A stretch of 50,044 bases of DNA from Sulfurimonas sp. SAG-AH-194-I05 (GTDB lineage: Bacteria > Campylobacterota > Campylobacteria > Campylobacterales > Sulfurimonadaceae): positions 1 to 50,044 of the forward strand of contig NZ_JAEMVA010000010.1 in the NCBI RefSeq assembly GCF_029215955.1, read 5' to 3'. The position numbers and the translations under genes were made by a program. The notes under the pieces are model-generated. The model made no database searches. It was given only the letters and a program-made list of their open reading frames with translations, and had not been told where the DNA came from. Shown piece after piece: positions 16,664 to 25,325 of this stretch (its first letter is position 1; each line of letters opens with the position of its first letter).

Positions 16664-18151
16664 TTACTGTGCACTATCTAGGTTAGTTGTTTCTTCTTTT
16701 AATAATCCAAATACTCCATCTGCTGTACCAGAGTTCTCGCTCTTAAGTTGGAATGTTCCCCCAACTGCTTGTGCGTTATTCCCATAAAAATTCCCATCCA
16801 TATTTCCCCCTGTTATAGCGGCTTCACTATTAGTGGCATCCGTTACACTTGTTGCAGTAAACCCATACTTGCTAATAGTTCCAGCTATATTTGCTTTAAA
16901 TGTACCTTCTGTGACATCTATATTTCCCGTAAATGTATTAGCATTAAAATCCATATAAAGAGTTGATGCACCAGATGAAGCAACTTTAGAAGCGCCATTA
17001 GTTACTATAGCGTTAATAGAGCCAGTATATGAAGCTGTTCCACCTGCATTTATAAGTGTATTAACTGTTTCACTTGCTGTAATAACTCCGGAAATATAAG
17101 TAGTAATAGCAACTCCTTGAGTATCCTCCCAATATCCATAATCTAAATAAGATGCTATACCTGTTGTATCTGATGTAAGAGAACTATTTTGTGTTAAATC
17201 CGTTGTGTCTATTGTTACATCATCAACTGTGCTTGTAGTTGTTTGGGATGCAACTGTGTCTACGGTATCACCAGTCGTTGTTGCATCAGTAGTAGTACTG
17301 TCAGTTGTTGTCGTATCATCTGTAGTAACTGTGTCATCAGCAGTTACTGTTTCATCAGTTGTTTCAATGTCTACTGGGTCTATTACGACAGCTGGTATAT
17401 CAGGAACGACTACAAGAACTACTTCTGCCTCCGGTGTTACTAGTGGTGAAGAGCTACTGGTATCTCCAGTAGCATTAGATGTTTTAGAATCAGTAGTACC
17501 GCTACTATTACTTGAATCGTCATCATCAGTTTTACTTTTTGGATTTTGAGTCTTGTTTGGCTCTACTCCGGAATCATCTCCTTCTTCCACAGCAGAATCT
17601 AAGGTCCCTTTCACGAATGTAACTGCTGGCGTAGGTCCACTAGGTGGAGTGCTCGTCATTTGACCGGCCCCAACTACTTGTGTGACACCATCTCCACCTT
17701 CAACAATAACTTCACCTTCAAAAACAGCAATTGTATTTTGATCTCCAGCTACAGTTGTTCCACGGATTCCGATAGTTGCAGTTTTTGTTCTAAGTTTAAA
17801 TTTACTTGGAGCAATTTTACCGATTTTACCAGTTATAGATTTAAATGAACCCCTTAAAAATGCAAAACCCACTTTAGCACTCTCGGCATTGTTCTCTTCA
17901 TAAAAATAAGACTCGATGTTAAAAGTGGAAGACTTTCCAACTGTTACGATTGTTCCATCTTTAAAGATAATTTGTATTTTTGATTTTTTTTGCGTGTTCA
18001 ATATATCTTTTTCTTCAAGTTTTAAACCTATGGTTCCTTTCATTACTTCACCTTCTCTTGAAACTGTAAAAGAACCTTTCATTGATGAAATACTACCAAT
18101 ACTTGCAAGTACACTTGTTGTAAATACTAAAAATAATATAAAATGTTTCAT
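16664..18151 (-). CDS. FecR-domain protein with C-terminal TbpB-like beta-barrel (type XI secretion cargo)
   Basis: A 495-residue exported protein. After a signal peptide (MKHFILFLVFTTSVLA), residues 20-175 are a FecR domain (GTIVTVGKSSTFNI, KTATIGIRGTTVAG). A long low-complexity Thr/Asp/Ser linker (about 195-320) follows. The C-terminal about 150 residues match the TbpB-type barrel: MDFNANTFTGNI, then DGNFYGNNAQAVGGTFQLK, then GTADGVFGLL. That barrel is the recognition domain of Slam/type XI secretion cargo. There is no lipobox, so a soluble or surface-retained form is likely. It follows the Slam-like gene by 14 bases. A FecR domain joined to a TbpB barrel is unusual. Confidence 0.82.
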   Translation of the reverse strand: MKHFILFLVFTTSVLASIGSISSMKGSFTVSREGEVMKGTIGLKLEEKDILNTQKKSKIQIIFKDGTIVTVGKSSTFNIESYFYEENNAESAKVGFAFLRGSFKSITGKIGKIAPSKFKLRTKTATIGIRGTTVAGDQNTIAVFEGEVIVEGGDGVTQVVGAGQMTSTPPSGPTPAVTFVKGTLDSAVEEGDDSGVEPNKTQNPKSKTDDDDSSNSSGTTDSKTSNATGDTSSSSPLVTPEAEVVLVVVPDIPAVVIDPVDIETTDETVTADDTVTTDDTTTTDSTTTDATTTGDTVDTVASQTTTSTVDDVTIDTTDLTQNSSLTSDTTGIASYLDYGYWEDTQGVAITTYISGVITASETVNTLINAGGTASYTGSINAIVTNGASKVASSGASTLYMDFNANTFTGNIDVTEGTFKANIAGTISKYGFTATSVTDATNSEAAITGGNMDGNFYGNNAQAVGGTFQLKSENSGTADGVFGLLKEETTNLDSAQ

Positions 18152-18165
18152 AATTGTACCTTTGC

Positions 18166-19458
18166 TTAAAATAAGACTATAACATTAGTTGTTATAGAAG
18201 TTTTATCAAATTCCCATTGAGGAATATTTGAATTATGTTGTGTATACTGTACGTCAAAATTAAAAATGAGTTTTTTACTAAATAAGTACGTTGTATTTAG
18301 GAGTACTTTATATTCATTGTCATTTCGTTTTTTATTATAGTTTACATCTCTATATGTGTACGATTTTGTGCTAACATGAAATGAGGGTGTAAGTATTATA
18401 TCTGACTTATATATATATTCAAGAGATGCAGATACGTTAAGCATATCATAATCGGTATCAGTTAGGTTACCCTGAAGTCTCTTTTCCCTTTGTATTAATG
18501 CATAAAGCGTAAATGCAAATTGCTTGTCATATTTGTATTTAACTTTACTGTCAAGCGCTAAAAGATCAGTATTTAAATCAGTATTAGTAGCTGATTTTTT
18601 TTGATATTTAAGAGAACCGTCTATGATTGTATCAGGAGAGTAAAGATATTTTATTTTAGGATGTAAACCATAATTATACATTAAAGGTTCTGAACCATAA
18701 TATATTTTATTAGCAAACATTGCATAATCAATCATATATTTTTTATAAACAACAGAAATTGCTGGAGAATATTGTATAAAATTTATATCATACTTAGAAT
18801 TGTTAGAATTAAAATATGCTTTTTGAAAATAAAGAAAATCATTTTTTACATTTACTGAATCATTTATTTTATATTTATGTCCGATAGAAAGTATTTCTTG
18901 ATGCGCAAAACCTGTTTTATTGTTTTGTGTATTTAAATTAGCTGGATTATTAGCGAGTGCAAAGTTATCATCATTGTTGCTGATTATATTACTATCATAG
19001 TTTATACCAAAAATAAAAACATTTGTAAAAAAATGTTTCTGCTGTTTGGAATCAATAGCTTCTACAAATAAAATAACATTCTCTTTTACATTTAATGGAA
19101 TGTCTTGCTTGAGAATATTGGAGAATATTTCTTTGGCTTTTTTATAATTTTTAAGTTCAAAATAGCATTTAGCAATTTCTAAATTACTTCGAATAGACTT
19201 CGAATCAATATTTAAAACCCTTTCATATGCAGAAATAGCAATTTCATAGTTTTGTAACATATAAGCATTGCTACCAAGATAGAAGTTTATATTTGGATTC
19301 TCTAAGTCTTTTTGAAAGAGGGAATAAAATGCATCGTAAGATTTTTGGTATTGCTTATTGTCAAAAAGATTTTTTGCATTATTGAAATCTGTAGCACTCG
19401 TTTTAGCTAAACTAAGGGTTGCGTAAAATAACAAAGATAAGAGAAGCATATATTTCAT
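18166..19458 (-). CDS. Slam-like (type XI secretion, DUF560) outer-membrane protein with TPR
   Basis: A 430-residue outer-membrane protein. After the signal peptide (MKYMLLLSLLFYATLSLA) residues about 22-140 hold TPR repeats (YQKSYDAFYSLFQKD, IAISAYERVLNID, YKKAKEIFSNIL). The rest consists of alternating amphipathic strands ending in the C-terminal Phe of an outer-membrane barrel (NVIVLF). N-terminal TPR plus a 14-strand barrel is the Slam design that exports proteins with TbpB-like barrels; the next gene encodes one. Homology by search was not possible, so the call rests on architecture and context. Confidence 0.78.
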   Translation of the reverse strand: MKYMLLLSLLFYATLSLAKTSATDFNNAKNLFDNKQYQKSYDAFYSLFQKDLENPNINFYLGSNAYMLQNYEIAISAYERVLNIDSKSIRSNLEIAKCYFELKNYKKAKEIFSNILKQDIPLNVKENVILFVEAIDSKQQKHFFTNVFIFGINYDSNIISNNDDNFALANNPANLNTQNNKTGFAHQEILSIGHKYKINDSVNVKNDFLYFQKAYFNSNNSKYDINFIQYSPAISVVYKKYMIDYAMFANKIYYGSEPLMYNYGLHPKIKYLYSPDTIIDGSLKYQKKSATNTDLNTDLLALDSKVKYKYDKQFAFTLYALIQREKRLQGNLTDTDYDMLNVSASLEYIYKSDIILTPSFHVSTKSYTYRDVNYNKKRNDNEYKVLLNTTYLFSKKLIFNFDVQYTQHNSNIPQWEFDKTSITTNVIVLF

Positions 19459-19525
19459 TGTATTCCTTTATAATAGACAATTATAGTATAATTAGCTTAT
19501 ATGAAATTTATTCTGGAGTTTAAAA

Positions 19526-19822
19526 ATGCTTAAATCACTTTTTAATATATTTAAAGTTTTAATAGTAATAACACTACTCGTCGGTTGTGGCGGTGGAGGG
19601 GGAGGTAGTAGCTCTTCATCAGCTAGTTCTTCTAGCGCATCTTCATCTGGAAGTGGCGTTTCAGGATCAAGCCCAATTGCAACTACGAGTAATTCTCCAG
19701 TAGTTAATATATCTGGTTCGGGTACCTCAGTTGTTTCTACGACCCCTGCAACTATAAATGAAAATGCTATTACTCCGCCTAATGTACTCTCTGCACCTAT
19801 AGGAAACTTACCCACTTTTTAG
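19526..19822 (+). CDS. Small Ser-rich lipoprotein
   Basis: A 98-residue protein with a signal peptide and lipobox LLVGC (lipidated Cys21), followed by six glycines and a Ser/Ala/Gly-rich tract. The rest is a Thr/Ser/Pro-rich low-complexity segment without a domain. It is divergent from the Slam-like gene, 67 bases away. It could be a surface tether or part of the same export system, but no TbpB-like barrel is present. Poly-Gly after the Cys resembles linkers of surface-exposed lipoproteins. Confidence 0.7.
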   Translation: MLKSLFNIFKVLIVITLLVGCGGGGGGSSSSSASSSSASSSGSGVSGSSPIATTSNSPVVNISGSGTSVVSTTPATINENAITPPNVLSAPIGNLPTF

Positions 19823-19871
19823 ATGAAATAAAGTTGATGGAGAAGAATTTCATTATTCTTTTAAAAAGTCC

Positions 19872-19900
19872 TTGACATTAAAAGCAATACGCACTATAAT
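19872..19900 (+). promoter_or_regulatory. Consensus sigma-70 promoter of the tRNA-tuf operon
   Basis: Perfect -35 TTGACA (19872-19877) and perfect -10 TATAAT (19895-19900) with the optimal 17-base spacing. The first tRNA starts 18 bases after the -10. A full consensus -35 is rare in Campylobacterota and fits very strong, growth-linked transcription of stable RNA and tuf. Confidence 0.85.
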
Positions 19901-19917
19901 GCTGTTTCAATTTCGAT

Positions 19918-19994
19918 GCTGACATAGCTCAGTTGGCTAGAGCAGTTGATTTGTAATCAACAGGCCCGGGGTTCAAATCCTCGTGTCAGCACCA
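19918..19994 (+). tRNA. tRNA-Thr (TGT)
   Basis: Standard cloverleaf with acceptor GCTGACA/TGTCAGC, anticodon loop TTTGTAA (anticodon TGT), T-arm GGTTCAAATCC and encoded CCA. First of four tRNAs leading into tuf. Confidence 0.97.
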
Positions 19995-20044
19995 TTGAAA
20001 TTTGAATATTAGAAACAGTGTTAGACCAGATAAAATAATTAAAC

Positions 20045-20129
20045 GGTGAGATAGTCAAGTGGCCAACGACGGCAGACTGTAAATCTGCTCCCTATGGGTT
20101 CGAAGGTTCGACTCCTTCTCTCACCACCA
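20045..20129 (+). tRNA. tRNA-Tyr (GTA)
   Basis: Class II tRNA of 85 bases with a long variable arm. Acceptor GGTGAGA/TCTCACC, anticodon GTA within CAGACTGTAAATCTG, encoded CCA. Confidence 0.97.
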
Positions 20130-20146
20130 TAACAATCAATGAAGCT

Positions 20147-20222
<76 letters not shown>

Positions 20223-20343
20223 TTGAAAATTATTCTCTTTCTGGAAGCTGAAGTACAATCTTTAATCTTACTTCATTCACTATATATTATGTATATAGAA
20301 ATCTAATCACAACAAAAAACTAATATTAATGTACAAAAGAATT

Positions 20344-20485
20344 ATTCAATTATTGCTTATTTTACTCTATTGCTGTCGTGGCTCAGGGGTAGAGCACTTG
20401 CTTGGTAAGTAAGAGGCCGTGGGTTCGAATCCCACCGTCAGCACCATAAAATATAAGTTTACTTAAATTTAAGCAATAATTGAAT
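20344..20485 (+). repeat. Inverted repeat enclosing tRNA-Thr (GGT)
   Basis: ATTCAATTATTGCTTA at 20344-20359 is repeated exactly as its reverse complement at 20470-20485, on either side of the tRNA. A few further bases pair with G-U help. In the transcript this forms a 16-20 bp stem around the tRNA, like the processing stems around rRNAs. Confidence 0.85.
20372..20446 (+). tRNA. tRNA-Thr (GGT)
   Basis: Cloverleaf of 75 bases with anticodon loop TTGGTAA (anticodon GGT), T-arm GGGTTCGAATCCC and encoded CCA. The acceptor stem has one U-U mismatch (GCTGTCG with CGTCAGC). It lies directly before tuf, as in the E. coli thrU-tyrU-glyT-thrT-tufB operon. Confidence 0.95.
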
Positions 20486-20535
20486 GATTTTTGGATATAA
20501 TTCCATTTAAATTCACAAAATAAGTAGGAGACACT

Positions 20536-21738
20536 ATGGCAAAAGAGAAATTTGAACGTGGTAATAAACCCCACGTAAACATTGGTACAATCGGACACGT
20601 TGACCACGGTAAAACAACATTAACAGCTGCAATTACAGCAGTATTAGCTGTAACAAATGGCGCAGAACTTATGGATTATGATCAAATTGATAATGCTCCA
20701 GAAGAAAGAGAACGTGGTATTACTATCGCTACTTCACATGTAGAGTATGAGACTGATAACCGTCACTATGCTCATGTTGATTGTCCTGGTCACGCCGATT
20801 ATGTTAAGAACATGATTACTGGTGCTGCTCAAATGGACGGTGCTATTTTAGTTGTTTCTGCAGCGGATGGCCCTATGCCTCAAACACGTGAGCATATTCT
20901 TCTTTCTAAGCAAGTTGGTGTTCCATATATCGTTGTTTTCATGAACAAAGAAGATATGGTTGATGATGAAGAGCTAATGGAATTAGTTGAAATGGAAATT
21001 CGTGAACTTCTTGACATGTATGATTTCCCAGGTGACGATACTCCAATCACAGCTGGTTCAGCAACAATGGCTCTTGAAGAAGCTAAAACTGGTACTCTTG
21101 GTGAGTGGTCTGATAAGATTAAAGCACTTATGAAAACTGTTGATGAATGGATTCCTGAGCCAGTTCGTGATACTGAAAAAGACTTCTTAATGCCTATTGA
21201 AGATGTTTTCTCAATCTCTGGTCGTGGTACAGTTGTTACTGGAAAAATCGATCGTGGTACTATTAACGTTGGTGAAGAAGTTGAAATCGTTGGTATCACT
21301 GATACGCAAAAAACTACTGTTACTGGTGTTGAAATGTTCCGTAAAGAAATGGATCAAGGAATCGCTGGTGATAACTGTGGTATTTTAGTTCGTGGTATTG
21401 CTAAAGAGCAAGTGCAACGTGGACAAGTTCTTTGTAAGCCAGGAACTATTACTCCGCATACTACATTTACTGCAGAAATTTATGTTCTAAGTAAAGATGA
21501 GGGTGGTCGTCATACGCCATTCTTCTCAAACTACCGCCCTCAGTTCTACGTACGTACTACTGATGTTACTGGTGCTATTACATTACCAGAAGGTACTGAG
21601 ATGGTTATGCCAGGTGATAACGTAAGTATTACTGCTGAGTTAATTCACCCAATTGCACTAGAAGTAGGTACTAACTTCGCTATCCGTGAGGGTGGAAGAA
21701 CTGTTGGTGCTGGTGTTGTTGCAACAATTATCAAATAA
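20536..21738 (+). CDS. tuf: Elongation factor Tu
   Basis: EF-Tu delivers aminoacyl-tRNA to the ribosome as a GTP complex. The 400-residue protein has the full set of GTPase motifs: [10 protein letters not shown] (P-loop), DCPGHADY (G3) and NKEDMVDD (G4), followed by the two beta-barrel domains ending [16 protein letters not shown] precedes the ATG. It is co-transcribed with the four upstream tRNAs from the consensus promoter and probably also from a TATAAT element about 40 bases before the start. A 10-bp hairpin covers its stop codon. Confidence 0.99.
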   Translation: MAKEKFERGNKPHVNIGTIGHVDHGKTTLTAAITAVLAVTNGAELMDYDQIDNAPEERERGITIATSHVEYETDNRHYAHVDCPGHADYVKNMITGAAQMDGAILVVSAADGPMPQTREHILLSKQVGVPYIVVFMNKEDMVDDEELMELVEMEIRELLDMYDFPGDDTPITAGSATMALEEAKTGTLGEWSDKIKALMKTVDEWIPEPVRDTEKDFLMPIEDVFSISGRGTVVTGKIDRGTINVGEEVEIVGITDTQKTTVTGVEMFRKEMDQGIAGDNCGILVRGIAKEQVQRGQVLCKPGTITPHTTFTAEIYVLSKDEGGRHTPFFSNYRPQFYVRTTDVTGAITLPEGTEMVMPGDNVSITAELIHPIALEVGTNFAIREGGRTVGAGVVATIIK

Positions 21739-21757
21739 TTCACTTACGTGAATTATT
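21734..21757 (+). other. Hairpin over the tuf stop codon
   Basis: AATAATTCAC (21734-21743) pairs perfectly with GTGAATTATT (21748-21757) with a four-base loop. There is no T-run, so it is more likely a processing or stability element between tuf and rpmG than a terminator. Confidence 0.6.
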
Positions 21758-21784
21758 GATAAGAATTAAAAAAGGTCATATAAA

Positions 21785-21937
21785 ATGAGAGAAGCAATTC
21801 ACTTAGGTTGTGAGAAATGTACGAGACGTAATTATCACACAACAAAGAACAAAAAAACTCATACTGAAAAATTTTCAGTAAAAAAATACTGTAAGTTCTG
21901 TAGAGAGCATACAAACCATAAAGAGATGAAACTGTAA
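21785..21937 (+). CDS. rpmG: Ribosomal protein L33 (zinc-ribbon form)
   Basis: Fifty-residue ribosomal protein of the large subunit, too short for many gene finders. It begins MREAIHLGCEKCTRRNYHTT and retains all four zinc-binding cysteines (Cys9, Cys12, Cys36, Cys39), the C+ form of L33. Position between tuf and tRNA-Trp/secE is typical of bacteria. AAAGG lies a few bases before the ATG. Confidence 0.97.
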   Translation: MREAIHLGCEKCTRRNYHTTKNKKTHTEKFSVKKYCKFCREHTNHKEMKL

Positions 21938-22007
21938 TTACAGTGGAGTCTTTTTATTTTCTTTAAATGTAACGAGTTACATGAGCATTCTGCTGAAGAA
22001 ATCCAAG

Positions 22008-22050
22008 TGTTAACGTAGCAAATTTGAATTTTATTTAAATTGCGTTAACA
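22008..22050 (+). other. Intergenic inverted repeat before tRNA-Trp
   Basis: TGTTAACG (22008-22015) pairs with CGTTAACA (22043-22050), with an inner AT-rich pairing. The GTTA(A/G)CGTAG word recurs in other gaps of this block (22930, 22981, 35580). Confidence 0.55.
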
Positions 22051-22058
22051 TCACATAT

Positions 22059-22134
22059 AGGCGCATAGCTCCAATGGTAGAGCACCGGATTCCAAATCCG
22101 GGTGTTGCGGGTTCGAGTCCCCCTGCGCCTGCCA
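22059..22134 (+). tRNA. tRNA-Trp (CCA)
   Basis: Acceptor AGGCGCA/TGCGCCT, anticodon CCA in GGATTCCAAATCC, T-arm GGGTTCGAGTCCC, discriminator G and encoded CCA. Located between rpmG and secE as in many bacteria. Confidence 0.97.
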
Positions 22135-22202
22135 CATATATTATAAGTAAATCTTAAGGGAATTATTTATAATAAATGAATTATTTTTTAGGAAAGTTAT
22201 AA

Positions 22203-22382
22203 ATGAACTTAAACGTACACATTAGAAATGCTAAGGCCGAGTTAACAAAAGTAATTTTTCCGACTAAGGGTCAAGTAAAGCAAGCGTATATCGCTGTTGT
22301 AATTGTTGTAGCTGCAGTTGCAACTTTTTTAGCACTTGTTGATTTGATTATGTCATCAGTTATGTCTGTAATTTTAGGTTAA
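22203..22382 (+). CDS. secE: Preprotein translocase subunit SecE
   Basis: Fifty-nine-residue single-span inner-membrane protein of the SecYEG channel. The N-terminal amphipathic part (AKAELTKVIFPTKGQV) carries the conserved W/F-P-xx-E-like segment, followed by one transmembrane helix (AYIAVVIVVAAVATFLALVD). AGGAAAG precedes the ATG. Directly followed by nusG, the standard pairing. Short length is normal outside enterobacteria. Confidence 0.95.
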   Translation: MNLNVHIRNAKAELTKVIFPTKGQVKQAYIAVVIVVAAVATFLALVDLIMSSVMSVILG

Positions 22383-22391
22383 GGAAAGTTA

Positions 22392-22919
22392 ATGGCACAT
22401 CAATGGTACTCGATTCAGACTTATGGTAGTGATAGATTAGTAAGAGACGCAATTTTAAATATGATTGTAGAGTTTAAACTTCAAGATTTTATTGAAGAAG
22501 TGATTGTTCCTACTGAAGATGTTATAGAAGTAAAAGATGGTAAGAAAAAAGTAACTGAAAGATCTTTATACTCAGGATATGTATTTGCTAAGATTGATTT
22601 AAATACAGAAATCCAACATATGATTCAAGGTGTTCCAAAGGTATCTGGATTTATTGGTGAGAGTAATATTCCAACACCATTAAGCGAACACGATATTAAC
22701 GTAATACTTGATCGTGTTAATAACCGTGCAGCACCTAAACCAAAAGTATTTTTTGACAATGGGGAAACAGTACGAATTATTGATGGACCATTTGCAAACT
22801 TTACTGCAACAGTTGATGAGTATGATTTAGAACATGGAACATTAAAGTTAAATGTTTCTATTTTTGGTAGAGCAACGCCCGTGGATATTTCATATACACA
22901 GGTAGAAAAAATAATTTAA
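22392..22919 (+). CDS. nusG: Transcription termination/antitermination protein NusG
   Basis: NusG binds RNA polymerase and couples it with Rho or ribosomal S10. The 175-residue protein has the NGN domain start HQWYSIQTYGSDR, the SLYSGYVFAKIDL segment, and the C-terminal KOW motif (GETVRIIDGPFANFTATVDE). Preceded by AAGGAAAG and 9 bases after secE. Confidence 0.98.
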   Translation: MAHQWYSIQTYGSDRLVRDAILNMIVEFKLQDFIEEVIVPTEDVIEVKDGKKKVTERSLYSGYVFAKIDLNTEIQHMIQGVPKVSGFIGESNIPTPLSEHDINVILDRVNNRAAPKPKVFFDNGETVRIIDGPFANFTATVDEYDLEHGTLKLNVSIFGRATPVDISYTQVEKII

Positions 22920-22929
22920 CGTATTGAGT

Positions 22930-23013
22930 CTACGTTAATATAAGATTTTAAATAAATTTTATATTAGCGTAGCTAAAAACGTTAGCGTAGCAAGATGAAT
23001 TTAATTTATCTTG
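22930..23013 (+). other. Two tandem hairpins between nusG and rplK
   Basis: CTACGTTAATATAA (22930-22943) pairs over 14 bases, with one G-U, with TTATATTAGCGTAG (22959-22972). A second hairpin pairs 22991-22999 with 23005-23013 (CAAGAT with ATCTTG at its base). Neither ends in a T-run. They lie in the leader of the L11 operon and may act in processing or feedback control. Confidence 0.6.
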
Positions 23014-23041
23014 TTTCATAAAACACAAACAAGGATATATA

Positions 23042-23467
23042 ATGGCAAAAAAAGTAATGGACTATATTAAGTTACATATTGATGCTGGTAAAGCAAACCC
23101 TGCTCCTCCAGTTGGACCAGCTCTAGGACAACGTGGTGTTAACATCATGGAATTCACTAAAGCATTTAATGAAAAAACAAAAGATAAAATGGGATTCAAA
23201 GTACCTGTTGTTATTACTGTTTATACTGATAGAAGTTTTACTTTTATTACAAAACAACCACCAGCATCTGCTTTACTTTTACACAAAGCAGGACTTAAAA
23301 AAGGTACTGATAATCCACTTAAAAACATAGTAGGACAAATCACTAAAGCACAATTAATGGAAGTTGTTGATGCTAAAATTGCTGATTTAAATACTAATGA
23401 TAAAGATATGGCAGCAAATACTCTCGCTGGTACTGCTCGTTCAATGGGTATTAAAGTAGTAGACTAA
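23042..23467 (+). CDS. rplK: Ribosomal protein L11
   Basis: Large-subunit protein of the GTPase-associated centre, 141 residues. Clear N-terminal motif ([23 protein letters not shown]) followed by the rRNA-binding C-terminal domain ending [23 protein letters not shown] before the ATG. First gene of rplK-rplA. Confidence 0.99.
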   Translation: MAKKVMDYIKLHIDAGKANPAPPVGPALGQRGVNIMEFTKAFNEKTKDKMGFKVPVVITVYTDRSFTFITKQPPASALLLHKAGLKKGTDNPLKNIVGQITKAQLMEVVDAKIADLNTNDKDMAANTLAGTARSMGIKVVD

Positions 23468-23554
23468 GGATTCTTAGTTCTCTATTATATGAGAAAATCA
23501 ATACCACTATAGATATAAAATTTTGTGGAAGAATTAGATAAAGGAAATTTGAAA

Positions 23555-24247
23555 ATGAGTAAAAGATATAAATCATTATTAGAAAAAATAGATAATACTA
23601 AAGCTTATACTGTTGCTGAAGCAGCAGCAGCGATGAAAGACTTATCAAGTGCAAAATTCGATGAAACTGTTGAAATTGCAATGAACTTAAATGTAGATCC
23701 TCGTCATGCTGATCAAATGGTACGTGGTGCGATTGTACTTCCACATGGTACTGGTAAAACAGTTCGTGTTGCAGTATTTGCTAAAGGCGTTAAAGCTGAT
23801 GAAGCAAAAGCAGCTGGTGCTGATATCGTTGGAACTGATGATTTAGTTGCAGACATTAAAGCAGGAATCTTTAATTTTGATGTAGTTGTAGCTGCCCCAG
23901 ATTGTATGGGACTTGTTGGTCAAATTGGTCGTATTCTTGGGCCAAAAGGTTTAATGCCTAACCCTAAAACTGGAACAGTTACTCCAGATGTTGCTACTGC
24001 TGTTAAAAATGTTAAAGGCGGTCAAGTTGCATTTAGAGTTGATAAAAAAGGTAATATCCATGCCGGTATTGGTAAAGCAAGTTTTGACACTGATAAAGTA
24101 GCTGAAAATATCACTGCTTTTATTGTTGCTATTAACAAGCAAAAACCAGCTTCTGCAAAAGGTCGTTATATTACAAATGCTGCTCTTAGTTTAACTATGA
24201 GTCCATCTGTAAAATTTGATCTTTCTGAATTAGCAGATATTAAATAA
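23555..24247 (+). CDS. rplA: Ribosomal protein L1
   Basis: Large-subunit L1-stalk protein, 230 residues, which also represses its own operon in many bacteria. Motifs are [38 protein letters not shown] and a C-terminal [14 protein letters not shown]. The upstream GTG at 23525 extends the frame, but ATG 23555 with AAAGGA nine bases before it gives the normal MSKRYKSL start. Confidence 0.98.
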   Translation: MSKRYKSLLEKIDNTKAYTVAEAAAAMKDLSSAKFDETVEIAMNLNVDPRHADQMVRGAIVLPHGTGKTVRVAVFAKGVKADEAKAAGADIVGTDDLVADIKAGIFNFDVVVAAPDCMGLVGQIGRILGPKGLMPNPKTGTVTPDVATAVKNVKGGQVAFRVDKKGNIHAGIGKASFDTDKVAENITAFIVAINKQKPASAKGRYITNAALSLTMSPSVKFDLSELADIK

Positions 24248-24252
24248 TTTTT

Positions 24253-24321
24253 AGTGTCCTAACAATTGTTAGGATACTTTAAAGTTATTCACTCGATTAA
24301 GTTTCTAAACTTTAGAAACTT
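24253..24321 (+). promoter_or_regulatory. Hairpin leader before rplJ (L10-leader candidate)
   Basis: An 11-bp stem, AGTGTCCTAAC (24253-24263) with GTTAGGATACT (24268-24278), is followed by a second, nearly perfect 11-bp stem at 24299-24321 (AAGTTTCTAAA with TTTAGAAACTT). The remaining leader to 24423 is 100 bases. The position matches the L10(L12)4 autoregulatory leader, though the kink-turn was not verified. Confidence 0.5.
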
Positions 24322-24423
24322 ATTATCAATGATAACTGCATTTTATGGACTAAAGATAACGGGTGCGTATAGTTATATATGCTTAATTTCCTATTTGAAG
24401 ATTGTCTAAAAGGAGAAAATTTT

Positions 24424-24909
24424 ATGACAAAAACACAAAAAGCTGAGATTATTGAAGTACTTGCTGGTGAATTTGAAACAGCTCAAACTGTAGTTCTATG
24501 TGACTATAAAGGTTTAACTGTATCTGATTTAGAAGGTTTAAGAACTTCAGCTAAAGAAAAAGATGCGAAAGTTCAAGTTGTTAAAAATACTTTAGCAACA
24601 ATTGCACTTGCAAAATCTAATTTAACTGGTATCGAGATTAAAGATACAAATATTTTTGTTTGGGGTGAAGATTCTGTTGCTACTTCTAAAGTAGTTGCTG
24701 ATTTCGCTAAGAAAAACGAATTATTTGTAATCAAATCTGCGTATATTGATCGTGAAGCTGCTGATGCTGCTAAAGTTGAAGCATTTGCTAAACTTCCAGG
24801 ACGTGAAGAGTTACTTGGTATGCTTGCTGCTACTTGGATGGCTCCAGTTGCTAACTTTACAATTGGACTTAACGCTCTTAAAGAGAAAAAAGAAGAAGAA
24901 TCTGCATAA
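24424..24909 (+). CDS. rplJ: Ribosomal protein L10
   Basis: Base of the L7/L12 stalk, 161 residues. It starts MTKTQKAEIIEVLAGEF, contains VVLCDYKGLTVSDLEGLR and VVKNTLATIAL, and ends with the L12-binding helix (LNALKEKKEEE). I chose ATG 24424, which has AAAGGAGAAAATTTT just before it, instead of an upstream ATG at 24379. Followed by rplL. Confidence 0.98.
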   Translation: MTKTQKAEIIEVLAGEFETAQTVVLCDYKGLTVSDLEGLRTSAKEKDAKVQVVKNTLATIALAKSNLTGIEIKDTNIFVWGEDSVATSKVVADFAKKNELFVIKSAYIDREAADAAKVEAFAKLPGREELLGMLAATWMAPVANFTIGLNALKEKKEEESA

Positions 24910-24949
24910 GCAGTTCAACTAAAAATTAAAATAAACAAGGAGTCATATT

Positions 24950-25321
24950 ATGGCTGTAACTAAAGAAGACGTATTAGAATTTATCTCAGGGCTTTCAGTA
25001 TTAGAACTTTCTGAATTAGTAAAAGAATTTGAAGAAAAATTTGGTGTATCTGCACAACCTGTTGCTGTAGCTGGTGGCGCTGCTGCTGGTGGCGAAGCTG
25101 CTGCTGAACAAACTGAGTTTGATGTTGTACTTACTGATATTGGTGCTAAAAAAATTGGTGTTATTAAAGCTGTTCGTGCTTTAACTGGTTTAGGACTTAA
25201 AGAAGCAAAAGAAGCTTGTGAAGGTTTACCATCTACAATCAAAGAGGGCGTAGATAAAGATACTGCTGAAGAAGCAAAAACTGCTTTAGAAGCTGCTGGT
25301 GCAGTAGCAGAAATTAAATAA
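24950..25321 (+). CDS. rplL: Ribosomal protein L7/L12
   Basis: Stalk protein that recruits translational GTPases, 123 residues. N-terminal dimer domain ([22 protein letters not shown]), an Ala/Gly hinge ([12 protein letters not shown]) and the conserved C-terminal domain with [29 protein letters not shown] precedes the ATG. A set of six hairpins separates it from rpoB. Confidence 0.99.
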   Translation: MAVTKEDVLEFISGLSVLELSELVKEFEEKFGVSAQPVAVAGGAAAGGEAAAEQTEFDVVLTDIGAKKIGVIKAVRALTGLGLKEAKEACEGLPSTIKEGVDKDTAEEAKTALEAAGAVAEIK

Positions 25322-25325
25322 GTTG

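Noticed and set aside
16900..17500. Repeat-like tract resembling a satellite or CRISPR.
   Set aside because: It is the low-complexity Thr/Asp coding linker; units are irregular and without spacers. No CRISPR array was seen in the window.
17205..17549. Plus-strand ORF of Val/Ser-rich repeats.
   Set aside because: Shadow of the Thr/Asp-rich linker of the FecR cargo on the other strand.
19492..19815. Minus-strand ORF rich in Glu and Pro.
   Set aside because: Antisense shadow of the Gly/Ser lipoprotein, which has a proper signal peptide and lipobox.
20383..20607. Minus-strand ORF across tRNA-Thr and the start of tuf.
   Set aside because: It reads the complement of a tRNA and of the EF-Tu N-terminus; a spurious product often seen in databases.
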